64,000 nucleotides of DNA, from NCBI GenBank assembly GCA_002428485.1, contig DIWM01000010.1, positions 1 through 64,000 on the forward strand, written 5' to 3'. The position numbers and the translations under genes were made by a program. Positions 1-8,815 of the stretch are shown piece by piece (position 1 is the first letter of the stretch; every line of letters starts with the position of its first letter). Under the pieces are notes generated by a model. That model worked only from the letters and a program-made list of their open reading frames with translations, ran no database searches and had not been told where the DNA came from. This DNA is from Deltaproteobacteria bacterium UBA6106. Its GTDB lineage: Bacteria; Desulfobacterota; Syntrophorhabdia; Syntrophorhabdales; Syntrophorhabdaceae.

Positions 1-1800
1 TTTATTTTTCTTTTTTTCTTCAGCAAACACAGGGCAGAACGTCCTTACCTTTTGATTGCCGTCGTCTTCTGCCTCTATGTTCTTTTTTTTATTCCACGCT
101 ATCACCTGATCCGCCCTCACATGTTCACCTATCTTTTTGTGCTGATCTTCCTTTATATCCTTGAGTTCCACCGGGAAAAAAGTTTTCTCCTCCCCATAAT
201 ATCGGTCTTCTGGATGAACCTCCATGGGATCGTCTACCCGCTGATGCTGCTAATAATTTTTGCATATCTTATCGAATTTATTTACAGGATCAAGAGGGAG
301 AAAAGGAAGATCCAAAAGGCCGACCTGAATATCATTATCCCCTTGGTCCTTTCAATAGCAGCCGTTTACGCCACGCCCCACGGCGCAGACCTCACGTGGA
401 TGCCTTTCGTGCCTACAGGCTTCGCCTCCCTCTATATCAAGGAGCTGCAGCCCTTTTCCTTCTCCGGGCTCTTCTCGTTTACCATTACGAACTTCTGTCC
501 TTCCTATCCAGCGATGTTCAATATCCTGATGATCATGGCCGCGGCCTTTTTCGTAATTGCTGCAAGTACAAGAACGCTGAGGATAAGCCATCTGATCCTT
601 TTTGCTGGCGGAACGGTATTGCTTCTCAAGGGAGTGCGATTCAAATACGAGTTCATGCTCCTCGCCATGCCCGTCATAAGGGCTTCCTTGCCGGCGCTGT
701 CTCCTGAACATTTGAGGAAGGTACTGCCGAGACCTGTGAATATAATATTGATCGGGTTTATCTTATTGATACCGCTTGTATGCGTCAGGGAGATCTTCGA
801 CAACAGCTCGAGATTCCCTTTTTCTCATAGGAACCTGCCCCACGGGGTGGGGGTGTTCCTGAACAAGATCGACACGGGAGGTACCGTCCTGAACCACCCG
901 GACCGGGGAGGGTACCACCAATGGATGCTTTATCCACGATATAAGATCTTAATGGATATGGAGGTCCCCTTTCTGTTTACGAACGAAGATTTCTATGTAG
1001 CAACAAATGCATTTAAGAACAGACTGTTCCTACAAAGGCTTATCGAACAATACGACCCGTCATTCATCACCGTCTCCATCCAGAATACATTCTTCAGGGA
1101 CGCAATGACGTCTTTCAAACAATATAAGATCGTCTTTTTTGACGATTGCGAGGTATTGTATGTGAACTGTGATAAGTATCCTAACATATCAGAAGCATAC
1201 GGAATAACATCCTTTGACCCATTCAACCTTGCACAGAAAAGCGTTGCATCAATAAAAGCGCTCAAAGACTACTCGCTAATAATGAAAGAGCTTCTGAGGA
1301 TCGCCGAGGTGTACCCCGATAATGCGATCGTGAACAATTGCCTTTCAGTTTTTTACGCCCGGGAAGGTAAATACGAGGCAGCAATCGGCTATATTGATAA
1401 TATTATTATGAATTATCCTGAATCCGCAACCGGATATCTATTGAAGGGGGATGTATTGCAGGAGATGGGGAAGCTTGATCCTGCCATTGAAAACTATAGA
1501 ATGGCGCTAAAGAGATGGGATGTTGCCGAGATATACCGAAAGATCGGAATGGTTTTTTATAAACAGAAGAGGTTCGGTGATGCATACAGCACCTTAGTAA
1601 AGGCCATGGATGTCTACTCCATTGAAACAACGTATAAAGACTTGTATTATTTAATAGATTCGGCCATCAGGACCAACAAAAAAAGGGAAGCGGAGATACT
1701 GTTCCGTTATGCATACCAGAGCATCCCGCCTTCAGATGAAGAGTGGCTGAAACGATACAGGGAATTTGCTGTGATTTTTGGAGAGAAAATACTGCAATAA
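1..1800 (+). CDS. GT-C-like polytopic membrane protein with C-terminal TPRs (5' partial)
   Basis: The reading frame is open to base 1, so the gene starts before the window; 599 residues are visible. The first ~250 residues are strongly hydrophobic with many predicted membrane helices and an early RPHMFTYLF stretch followed by WMNLHG, a pattern I associate with GT-C-type membrane glycosyltransferases. A GGYHQW...YPRYKILMD segment after the membrane part is also typical of that group. The last ~190 residues read as TPR-like helical repeats (for example around GYLLKGDVLQEMGKLDPAIENY). It probably acts in the inner membrane with a periplasmic TPR tail. The substrate is unknown; its place beside pilin genes makes glycan transfer to an exported protein plausible, but that is inference. 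It ends 120 bases before pilA, which has its own promoter. Confidence 0.6.
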   Translation, partial: FIFLFFFSKHRAERPYLLIAVVFCLYVLFFIPRYHLIRPHMFTYLFVLIFLYILEFHREKSFLLPIISVFWMNLHGIVYPLMLLIIFAYLIEFIYRIKREKRKIQKADLNIIIPLVLSIAAVYATPHGADLTWMPFVPTGFASLYIKELQPFSFSGLFSFTITNFCPSYPAMFNILMIMAAAFFVIAASTRTLRISHLILFAGGTVLLLKGVRFKYEFMLLAMPVIRASLPALSPEHLRKVLPRPVNIILIGFILLIPLVCVREIFDNSSRFPFSHRNLPHGVGVFLNKIDTGGTVLNHPDRGGYHQWMLYPRYKILMDMEVPFLFTNEDFYVATNAFKNRLFLQRLIEQYDPSFITVSIQNTFFRDAMTSFKQYKIVFFDDCEVLYVNCDKYPNISEAYGITSFDPFNLAQKSVASIKALKDYSLIMKELLRIAEVYPDNAIVNNCLSVFYAREGKYEAAIGYIDNIIMNYPESATGYLLKGDVLQEMGKLDPAIENYRMALKRWDVAEIYRKIGMVFYKQKRFGDAYSTLVKAMDVYSIETTYKDLYYLIDSAIRTNKKREAEILFRYAYQSIPPSDEEWLKRYREFAVIFGEKILQ

Positions 1801-1828
1801 ATAAAGTGTAACATTCTGTTTTCTCATC

Positions 1829-1870
1829 AAAAAATGTGACAAAAATCATTTACAAAGGGAAAAAATGTGA
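1829..1870. repeat. Pair of 11-bp direct repeats in the pilA promoter
   Basis: AAAAAATGTGA occurs at 1829-1839 and again at 1860-1870. The 31-bp spacing is about three helical turns, and the second copy abuts the -10 element. This is a plausible regulator binding pair, but the regulator is unknown. Confidence 0.5.
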
Positions 1871-1876
1871 TACAAT
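1849..1876 (+). promoter_or_regulatory. pilA promoter (sigma70-type, extended -10)
   Basis: TTTACA at 1849-1854, a 16-bp spacer and TACAAT at 1871-1876, with TG one base upstream of the -10 (extended -10). Predicted start of transcription is near 1883. No sigma54 -24/-12 pair was seen here, although many pilA genes use one. Confidence 0.6.
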
Positions 1877-1880
1877 AGCG

Positions 1881-1899
1881 TAAATAGTAATACTATTTA
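1881..1899. promoter_or_regulatory. Inverted repeat at the predicted pilA transcription start
   Basis: TAAATAGT - AAT - ACTATTTA is a perfect inverted repeat with 8-bp arms and a 3-base centre. It sits at or just after the predicted +1 and upstream of the GGAGG at 1911-1915. It could be an operator or a 5'-end hairpin on the mRNA. Confidence 0.45.
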
Positions 1900-1920
1900 T
1901 AAATCCTACAGGAGGTGTTT

Positions 1921-2364
1921 ATGTTGAAGATTCAAAGGAACAGTAAGGGTTTTACGTTGATTGAGCTGCTCATCGTTATCGCGATCATCGGCATCCTTGC
2001 CGCTATCGCGATCCCGGCCTACACGGGCTACACGAAAAAGTCCAAGGTCGGCGGCGTCGTTCACGCCCTTGGCGGCGTAAAGACCGCGGCAGCAGCGTAC
2101 TACACCGAGAAAGGCAGGGTTGATGGGCTCGCCCTCGCATCATCGGCTGAGGTCGCCAGCAACCTTGGCGTGCAGGTTCCAAGCCAGTACATTTCTGCTA
2201 TTAATGTCAACGGTAATGCTGGCAACGAGGTAACTATCCAGGTAACAATGGCAAACATCGGCACCGGTGTTGACGGGACCACGCTCAACCTGTACTCTTC
2301 AGGACTATTACAGACCTGGTCATGGGGAGGCAATACGGATTCGACCTACATACCGAAGAACTAA
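1921..2364 (+). CDS. pilA: Major type IV pilin
   Basis: A 147-residue prepilin. A short basic leader ends in KG, followed by FTLIELLIVIAIIGILAAIAIP, the class IVa N-terminal helix with Glu at mature position 5. Cleavage by PilD is expected between G and F. The start at 1921 is chosen because GGAGG lies 5 bases upstream; an in-frame GTG at 1915 lies inside that ribosome site. The rest is a small pilin head rich in Ala, Gly, Thr and Asn. It has its own promoter upstream and a strong terminator just downstream, as expected for the abundant subunit of the fibre. It is much longer than the ~60-residue Geobacter-type pilin. Confidence 0.93.
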   Translation: MLKIQRNSKGFTLIELLIVIAIIGILAAIAIPAYTGYTKKSKVGGVVHALGGVKTAAAAYYTEKGRVDGLALASSAEVASNLGVQVPSQYISAINVNGNAGNEVTIQVTMANIGTGVDGTTLNLYSSGLLQTWSWGGNTDSTYIPKN

Positions 2365-2378
2365 TTCGGGACCAAACA

Positions 2379-2407
2379 TATGGGGGGGCAACCCCCCATA
2401 CTTTTTT
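2379..2407 (+). terminator. Intrinsic terminator after pilA
   Basis: TATGGGGGG at 2379-2387 pairs with CCCCCCATA at 2392-2400 around a GCAA (GNRA-type) tetraloop, followed directly by a run of six T. It lies between pilA and the next pilin-like gene, so it probably lets only part of the transcription through to the assembly genes. Confidence 0.9.
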
Positions 2408-2414
2408 AAGGCTT

Positions 2415-2783
2415 ATGGAAAACAGGGCATTTACAGTCATAGAGTTGCTGATAATGGTCGGGGTCATGTCGGCTATCCTGTTGATAGCGCTCCCGATGCA
2501 TGCCATGCGTGCGAAAAGGCCGGACCGGGCACAGGCAAAAGCGCAATTGTATGCTATCAAGGATGCCGAAGAGAGCCACAAGCTTCAATACGGTTCGTAT
2601 ACTGATGATATTAAAAGACTTTCTAACTGGAGACCTGTTTTAGGGAAGTATCAATTCAGGATCAGAACAGCAGATTATACGCAATTTGTTGCTCAAGCTG
2701 AGGGAGATCTCAATAATGATAAAGTGTACGATGATGATATCTGGGCAATTGATCAGACCGGCGCCGTTAAGAAAGTTAAATAA
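2415..2783 (+). CDS. Type IV pilin-like protein with Ala at the cleavage site
   Basis: 122 residues from ATG 2415; the frame is open further upstream, but that part runs through pilA and its terminator. The N terminus is MENRA followed by FTVIELLIMVG, a prepilin signature with the essential Glu5, but position -1 is Ala instead of the usual Gly. The head is small, with an LYAIKDAEESHKLQYGSYTDD segment like that of minor pilins and pseudopilins. It begins 8 bases past the terminator hairpin's T-run and has only a weak AAGG ribosome site. It sits directly before the prepilin peptidase gene. It is probably a minor pilin; its exact class is not clear. Confidence 0.75.
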   Translation: MENRAFTVIELLIMVGVMSAILLIALPMHAMRAKRPDRAQAKAQLYAIKDAEESHKLQYGSYTDDIKRLSNWRPVLGKYQFRIRTADYTQFVAQAEGDLNNDKVYDDDIWAIDQTGAVKKVK

Positions 2784-2795
2784 TGTACACAGGAC

Positions 2796-3656
2796 ATGGA
2801 CATACTAACCAACATATTTGTTTTCATATTTGGCGCAGTTATAGGTAGTTTTCTTAATGTATGTATTTACAGGTTACCCAAGGAAGAGGTTGGTGAAGAA
2901 GAGGAAGTAAGCATTGTCCAACTGCCTTCTATCTTCCTGAAGCAGCTCAGGTCGATCACAACGCCGCCATCGAACTGTCCTCAGTGCAAACATCCCATAA
3001 GATTTTACGATAACATACCCATCGTGAGCTATATCCTCCTGGGAGGGAAATGCAGGGACTGCGGGGCAAAGATATCCAGACGATACCCTTTCGTTGAGCT
3101 CCTCACCGCCGTTGTCTGCCTTATCCTCTACAGGCAGCTCGGGTTATCCTTTGAATTTTTTGTTTCCTTATTTTTTGTTGCGTTGCTTATCGCCATCTCC
3201 TTCATTGACCTTGATCACCAGATAATACCGGACATCCTCAGCATAGGCGGGTTGGCCGCCGGCCTTTTCTTCGCAATCTTCAGGCCTGCATTCAGGGTGT
3301 TGTATCCTAAATTTAATATACTTGATTCGCTATATGGGGTGCTCCTCGGGGGAGGGGTTCTCTTCCTTATTGCCATCGGGTATAAATTTATTGCAAAGCG
3401 GGAAGGCATGGGCGGCGGGGACATAAAGCTCCTTGCACTGATAGGTTCCTTCTGCGGTATTAAAGGGGTTTTGTTCAGCCTCATGGCGGGTTCACTACTG
3501 GGAACTGTTGTCGGAATACCGGTCATGCTCGCAAAAGGGCAAGGGACCAAGTATGCCATCCCTTTTGGGCCGTTTCTTTCCCTCGGTGCATTACTCTATC
3601 TTTTTGTAGGTAATTTTTTTGTGCGCTACGTCATTGATATTGTAGCGGGGAGATAG
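2796..3656 (+). CDS. pilD: Prepilin peptidase / N-methyltransferase
   Basis: 286 residues. The enzyme cuts prepilin leaders at the cytoplasmic face of the inner membrane and methylates the new N-terminal Phe. The N-terminal methylase part has FGAVIGSFLNVCIYRLP and two CxxC pairs (CPQC and CRDC) for zinc. The peptidase part has the two catalytic Asp sites, in DLDHQIIPD and GMGGGDIKLL, and about seven membrane helices. An insert of ~20 acidic residues (EEVGEEEEVS) follows the first helix. It serves the pilins on both sides. Length is normal for the family. Confidence 0.95.
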   Translation: MDILTNIFVFIFGAVIGSFLNVCIYRLPKEEVGEEEEVSIVQLPSIFLKQLRSITTPPSNCPQCKHPIRFYDNIPIVSYILLGGKCRDCGAKISRRYPFVELLTAVVCLILYRQLGLSFEFFVSLFFVALLIAISFIDLDHQIIPDILSIGGLAAGLFFAIFRPAFRVLYPKFNILDSLYGVLLGGGVLFLIAIGYKFIAKREGMGGGDIKLLALIGSFCGIKGVLFSLMAGSLLGTVVGIPVMLAKGQGTKYAIPFGPFLSLGALLYLFVGNFFVRYVIDIVAGR

Positions 3657-3678
3657 TATGGTAAGAGAAGGAGTCTAC

Positions 3679-4023
3679 ATGAAAAGGGGAAGGGGAGATA
3701 TTTTACATACTGGAAATTTCAGGCATATTTTGATCCTGGTGACGGCAATTATACTGGTATCGCTATTGTTTCCTTCTTTTTCCTTCAGTTCTGAAGGTGC
3801 ACAGACAATATCCGGCAGGGTCGATTACATCAATGAGAGCTCCCTTTTCATAAACGGCATTGAATATCCTCTCGCAAGACATGTGCGGGTAACTGTCAGC
3901 GGGGAAAGGGACTTTGATATTACGCTTGCAACGATTATCCCGGTAAGTTTCATCAACCGGGCGAGGGTATATATTGAGCAAGGATATGTTACATGGATAG
4001 TTATCCTGGAGGTACAGCAATGA
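3679..4023 (+). CDS. Small exported protein of unknown function
   Basis: 114 residues from ATG 3679, chosen because GAAGGAG lies 5 bases upstream; an ATG at 3658 would add seven residues. An unusually long basic leader is followed by one hydrophobic segment (ILILVTAIILVSLLFPSFSFS), probably a signal peptide or single anchor. The remaining ~70 residues look like a small all-beta unit (ISGRVDYINESSLFINGIEYPL, then DITLATIIPVSFINRARVYIE). I do not recognise the family. Its stop overlaps the pilY1 start (ATGA), so the two are translationally coupled; a role with PilY1 or the pilus tip is possible. Confidence 0.6.
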   Translation: MKRGRGDILHTGNFRHILILVTAIILVSLLFPSFSFSSEGAQTISGRVDYINESSLFINGIEYPLARHVRVTVSGERDFDITLATIIPVSFINRARVYIEQGYVTWIVILEVQQ

Positions 4024-7000
4024 GAAGGCATGGTACTTTAGTTTTTCTGTTATTCGCTGTTTTCATGCTATGTGCCGCAGGACCTCATGCGGTAAAAGCT
4101 GCGATGAACGATTATTGCAGCATCCCTCCGTTTGTTTCTATCTCCGTACCGCCTAATGTGATGATCATGCTTTCCATAGAGACGCCGATGCAGGGTGCTA
4201 TGTATCCCGATATCACCTGTACCGGTGATCCCGCAACGGACAGTCCGCCTTACGGGTGCTCGCCATCTTCCTGTCGTACCACTTCCAGCGGAAGGCACAT
4301 CAGCAGAAATTCTGGTGCAAACAATTGTTACAACAATTCAACAGAGTATATCGGGTACTTTAATCCTTTAAAATGTTATACCTACGATGGAAATAAGTTC
4401 GTCGTCGCCGGCAATGCAACCAACCATCAGTGTTCAAGCCAGTGGAGTGGCAACTTGCTGAACTGGGCAACGATGACTGCCATGGACGGGTTCAGAAGGT
4501 CGCTTACAGGCGGGAACAGGAGCACCGACACATCGAGCGAGACAATTCTTCTTGGGGCACGCCAGACCCTGGGTACAGGTGATTCGTGGTACCCCATGAA
4601 GCAGATCCCTTATGAATCTGCCAGCCTTTATTCGCCGTATGCCAACAATTCAACGAGGTATATCGTACGTCAGGTAAACGGATTTTCGGTGTGCAATAAT
4701 TCCAACTGTACCGTGAAGGAGACGGGCAGCGGCGAGACGCGATTTCCTACCACTACTGGCGCAACGAACGTGACAGCAGCGTTTAAACTTCAGGTCAAAG
4801 TGTGCAGCACTGCCTCAGGTCTTGAGACAAACTGCAACGCGTCGAACAATAAACCGGAAGGCCTTCTGCAGCGGTACGCATCGAGGATGAGGTTTGCCCT
4901 CATGTCCTATGCGATGACAGGAAACGCGAATATCAACAGGGATGGCGGTGTATTAAGGTCTAATATGAAGTGGATCGCGAATAAGATCCCCTATGGGTTG
5001 AAATATCACGACAGCGGCGGGAGCATTGTTACCTGCACGACAGAGGCAGGATGTACCAATCCCGAGGCTGAACTGGATGCCAATGGCCTTTTTATCAATA
5101 ACCCCGATGGCATCACAGGGGGCAACAGCGGTATCATAAACTACACCAATAAATTCGGATATAACAGCGGCTATAAATCATACGACCCGATCAGTGAGAT
5201 GTACTACGAGATCATCCGGCATTTTAAGAATCTCGGACCTTCAACGGATAATTATTGCGCCGGTTTGACGAGCACAACGGACGATGGTTTTGTGTTTTAT
5301 TGCGGTTCATACAACAGTAAAAATTGGCGAGACCCGTACCTTTACACTTGCCAGGCGGGCGTCGTACTCGGTATTAACGACGCGAACCCGTGGTGCGATA
5401 AGAGGGTTCCGGGTACGTCATATACAAGTTCTCCGGGGGGAAGTTGTGGAAATGACTACGGGGCGCCCAGTAATGCGGATACAACAATCAATGCCTCCAC
5501 ATGGACGAACAAACTTGGAAACTATGAGTTCGGCAGCTCGATCACGATGAACGTAGGCTGCGTTAGAGGCGGCACCTGCGACTGGGCGAATACCTCAAAG
5601 ACCTTCACCGATCTCGCAAAGGCATCCGGCACTGCCCCTTATGCACCGAAGTCAAATTCTTACTATATCTCGGGTCTAGCATACTATGCCCACACGACGG
5701 ATATACGGTCGGACCTTGAAGGAAAACAGACTATTACTTTTTATGTTGTCGACACGCAGGAATCGAACAATCCGATGCTTGTCGGTAAAAAAAGCATGCT
5801 TTTCCTCGCCGCCAAATACGGCGGCTTCAATGACGTTAATGGGCCCAATGCAGATGGGTATTATGTCCCCGATATCCAGTCCGAGTGGGATTCAGACAAT
5901 GACGGATTCCCGGATAATTACCTCCTTGCATCATCGGATCCTTCCCAGATCGAGACCGGTTTTGCAAAATTCTTCCAGGACATCCTTACCAAATCATCAT
6001 CAGGTACGGCTGCATCAGTCCTTGCGTCGAGCGAGGGCAGCGGGGCAAATCTCCTGCAGGCGATCTTCTATCCGAAAAGGCTGATCGGAACGAGCGAGGT
6101 CACGTGGATAGGCGAGATGCAGAACCTGTGGTACTACATTGACCCCTACCTCTCCAACAGCCAGATACGCGAGGATACGGAAGCCAACACGATACTCCAT
6201 CTTATCCATGACTATATCATCCAGTTCTATGTTGATAGCGTGGCAAACAAGACAAAGGTACGGAGATACTCGGATACAGACGGAGACGGTACCCCGGATG
6301 GAACCGCTGTCGATTCTATTGATATTGATAATATTGCCAATATCTGGGAATCAGGAAAGCTTCTCTGGCAGAGAGACCTCTCGGCGACCCCAAGAACGAT
6401 CTACACTACGACTGACGGTGCCAGTTTTCTGTCAGGAGATTTTTCGACTGCAAACGCGTCGACGCTGATGTCTTACCTTAGTGCTGCAGATGCCGCCGAG
6501 GCAACGAAGATAATAAATTATGTTCACGGTTACGATCAGACAGGGTACCGTTCGCGCAGTGTGACAATAAGCGGGACGACAAACATCTGGAAGCTTGGCG
6601 ATATCGTCTCATCGACGCCGCGTATCCAGGCCTCTGTGCCGATTAATAGCTACCAAATGCCTCCGCCCGATGGATATCAGGATTACAGCTATTTGCAGTA
6701 TATCCAGACTTCCGGCTACAGGACGCACGGTATGGCCTATGCGGGGGCAAATGACGGGATGCTCCACGCTTTCAAGCTTGGCCAGCTCGAGCAGACCTGG
6801 ACCGGGCAGGTAGCGCTTGAAGTGGCGAAACTATCAGGATCTGACCTCGGCAAGGAACTATGGAGCTTCATACCAAAGAATGCTTTGCCCTATCTGAAAT
6901 ATCTGGGTGATCCGAACTACTGCCATATCTTTTTCGTTGATAATCCAACGTATCTTGTCGATGCGAGCGTATACGGAGGTTCCGGGACTACCCAGAGCCC

Positions 7001-8294
7001 CACGTATTCAAAGAGCGTCAATAGCTGGAAGTCGATCCTTATTGGTGGGATGGGAATAGGGGGTGCATGCAGAAACGCGGGCACTGCCTGCAATAGTTCG
7101 ACGACTGATTGCGTAAATACGCCGATCAACGATACGGGGTATTCTTCGTATTTCGCCCTCGATGTAACTGACCCGACAATACCGTCCCTTTTGTGGGAAT
7201 TTTCCGATCCTGCGCTTGGTTTTACAACAACAGGTCCTGCCATAATAAGAATAGGGGATATGGATAAAAATGGTCGCTGGTTTGCGGTGTTTGCCTCCGG
7301 TCCTACAGGACCGATCGATACGACGTGGCACCAGTTCCTTGCAAGGTCAGACCAGAACCTGCGGATATTTATTGTAGATCTTTATAATGGTCAGTTGTTG
7401 AGGACCATCGACACAAGTATCCCGTATGCCTTTGGTGGCTCTCTTTATAATAGTACCCTTGATGCAGACAGGGGTGGCGGCATAGCGGCATCGGGTCGTT
7501 ATAGCGATGACGCGGTATATCTTGGTTATGTTAAAAAGGATACAACTGCGGGTACATGGACAAAAGGAGGGGTCCTGAGGATCCTGACAAATCATGATAC
7601 TGATCCCACGAACTGGACTGTAAGCACGGTAATTGACGACATCGGTCCGGTGACGAGCTCGATTGCGAAACTGCAGGACCGCAAGAGGAATAACCTGTGG
7701 CTTTACTTTGGCAGCGGCAGATTTTATTACAGGACGAACTGGGGTTCAAATATCGATGATGCTGACGGACAAAGAGCACTTTACGGTGTAAGGGAACCAT
7801 GCTATACCACATATAATACCGTTGATGGTACCTGTTCAGACTCAGTCACACTGGCAAACCTGACAGACCAGACTTCGAGCCCCCAGGCGGCCCTTGCGTC
7901 AGGTTCACGAGGATGGTATATCACCCTTGATGCATCAGGCACCGATTACAAGGCTGAAAGGATCATTACTGACCCGCTCGCAGTCTTCAGCGGTATTGTC
8001 TTTTTTACCTCTTTCGCCCCATCCTCTGACCCTTGCAAATTGGGAGGCAATACGTTCATATGGGCTTTAAATTATGCAACAGGGGCACAGGGCGCGGCAT
8101 CGGCATTGTCAGGCAAGGCAATCTTCCAGGTATCCACCGGTGAGATCAAAGAATTATCCCTGGGATCGATCTTTACAGATAAGGGATCGCGAAGGACTAC
8201 AGGCATCCAGGGTGTGCCGCCGAGAGGCCAGGGGTTGTCAGTTCTGATAGGCCCACGGCCCATGAGGAGGATATTACACATACAGGAAAAATGA
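4020..8294 (+). CDS. pilY1: PilY1-like pilus tip / assembly protein
   Basis: 1424 residues with a cleavable signal peptide; start at 4020 with GGAGG at 4008-4012. The C-terminal ~550 residues carry the PilY1 beta-propeller motifs: WKLGDIVSSTPRIQ, GMAYAGANDGMLHAF, and later VDLYNGQLLRTID and VLRILTNHDT. Asp-rich loops DSDNDGFPD (near residue 625) and DTDGDGTPD (near 752) look like calcium sites. The N-terminal segment PPNVMIMLSIETPMQGAMY sits where PilY1 proteins usually have the von Willebrand A metal site (DxSxS), but that motif is not intact here. The N-terminal half is rich in Cys, Ser, Thr and Asn, as expected of an exported protein. PilY1 promotes pilus extension and, in known systems, adhesion and surface sensing. 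It lies first in the minor-pilin run rather than last. Confidence 0.9.
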   Translation: MRRHGTLVFLLFAVFMLCAAGPHAVKAAMNDYCSIPPFVSISVPPNVMIMLSIETPMQGAMYPDITCTGDPATDSPPYGCSPSSCRTTSSGRHISRNSGANNCYNNSTEYIGYFNPLKCYTYDGNKFVVAGNATNHQCSSQWSGNLLNWATMTAMDGFRRSLTGGNRSTDTSSETILLGARQTLGTGDSWYPMKQIPYESASLYSPYANNSTRYIVRQVNGFSVCNNSNCTVKETGSGETRFPTTTGATNVTAAFKLQVKVCSTASGLETNCNASNNKPEGLLQRYASRMRFALMSYAMTGNANINRDGGVLRSNMKWIANKIPYGLKYHDSGGSIVTCTTEAGCTNPEAELDANGLFINNPDGITGGNSGIINYTNKFGYNSGYKSYDPISEMYYEIIRHFKNLGPSTDNYCAGLTSTTDDGFVFYCGSYNSKNWRDPYLYTCQAGVVLGINDANPWCDKRVPGTSYTSSPGGSCGNDYGAPSNADTTINASTWTNKLGNYEFGSSITMNVGCVRGGTCDWANTSKTFTDLAKASGTAPYAPKSNSYYISGLAYYAHTTDIRSDLEGKQTITFYVVDTQESNNPMLVGKKSMLFLAAKYGGFNDVNGPNADGYYVPDIQSEWDSDNDGFPDNYLLASSDPSQIETGFAKFFQDILTKSSSGTAASVLASSEGSGANLLQAIFYPKRLIGTSEVTWIGEMQNLWYYIDPYLSNSQIREDTEANTILHLIHDYIIQFYVDSVANKTKVRRYSDTDGDGTPDGTAVDSIDIDNIANIWESGKLLWQRDLSATPRTIYTTTDGASFLSGDFSTANASTLMSYLSAADAAEATKIINYVHGYDQTGYRSRSVTISGTTNIWKLGDIVSSTPRIQASVPINSYQMPPPDGYQDYSYLQYIQTSGYRTHGMAYAGANDGMLHAFKLGQLEQTWTGQVALEVAKLSGSDLGKELWSFIPKNALPYLKYLGDPNYCHIFFVDNPTYLVDASVYGGSGTTQSPTYSKSVNSWKSILIGGMGIGGACRNAGTACNSSTTDCVNTPINDTGYSSYFALDVTDPTIPSLLWEFSDPALGFTTTGPAIIRIGDMDKNGRWFAVFASGPTGPIDTTWHQFLARSDQNLRIFIVDLYNGQLLRTIDTSIPYAFGGSLYNSTLDADRGGGIAASGRYSDDAVYLGYVKKDTTAGTWTKGGVLRILTNHDTDPTNWTVSTVIDDIGPVTSSIAKLQDRKRNNLWLYFGSGRFYYRTNWGSNIDDADGQRALYGVREPCYTTYNTVDGTCSDSVTLANLTDQTSSPQAALASGSRGWYITLDASGTDYKAERIITDPLAVFSGIVFFTSFAPSSDPCKLGGNTFIWALNYATGAQGAASALSGKAIFQVSTGEIKELSLGSIFTDKGSRRTTGIQGVPPRGQGLSVLIGPRPMRRILHIQEK

Positions 8295-8815
8295 AAAAGA
8301 ACGGTTTTACACTTATTGAATTAATGATAGTTATTGCAATAGTTGGGATACTTTCCGGTATAGCTGTTGTCAACCTGAGGGGACTGGCAAGCAAGTACCA
8401 GCTTGAAAACCAGGTAAGAGAGATGTATGCTGACATGATGAGCGCTCGTATCATGGCGATGAACAAAAACAGGACAGTTTTTGTAAATCTTAATGTTAAC
8501 GGTCAGTATATGCTCTATGAAGATACCAATGAGGACGGTGTGCTTAATGTAGGATCAGACACACAGGCAGCGAGCAAGGAAAGACAGCCGCATTCATTTT
8601 TCGGTACAACGGTAACCAACAGGGCAATGACATGGAATGGCAATAATCCTGTCGAGTTTAATTCCAGAGGTCTTGCAAACACACAGGGGACTATTTGTGT
8701 TTATTCGACAGTGAATCCTTCCTATGATTGCATCAAAGTTGCAACCACGAGGATCATCCTCGGGAAACTAACGATTCAGGGGGTATGCAGTGCAGCGAAT
8801 TGTGTCGCGCAATAG
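8291..8815 (+). CDS. fimT: Minor pilin, FimT/GspH type
   Basis: 174 residues. The N terminus is MKKNG followed by FTLIELMIVIAIVGILSGIAV, a prepilin signature. The next helix reads VREMYADMMSARIMAMNKNRTVFVNL, the pattern of FimT/GspH minor pilins, in which the helix leads into a beta-sandwich head. A YEDTNEDGVLN loop follows. The start overlaps the pilY1 stop by 4 bases (ATGA). It probably belongs to the tip complex that primes pilus assembly with PilV, PilW and PilX. Confidence 0.85.
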   Translation: MKKNGFTLIELMIVIAIVGILSGIAVVNLRGLASKYQLENQVREMYADMMSARIMAMNKNRTVFVNLNVNGQYMLYEDTNEDGVLNVGSDTQAASKERQPHSFFGTTVTNRAMTWNGNNPVEFNSRGLANTQGTICVYSTVNPSYDCIKVATTRIILGKLTIQGVCSAANCVAQ

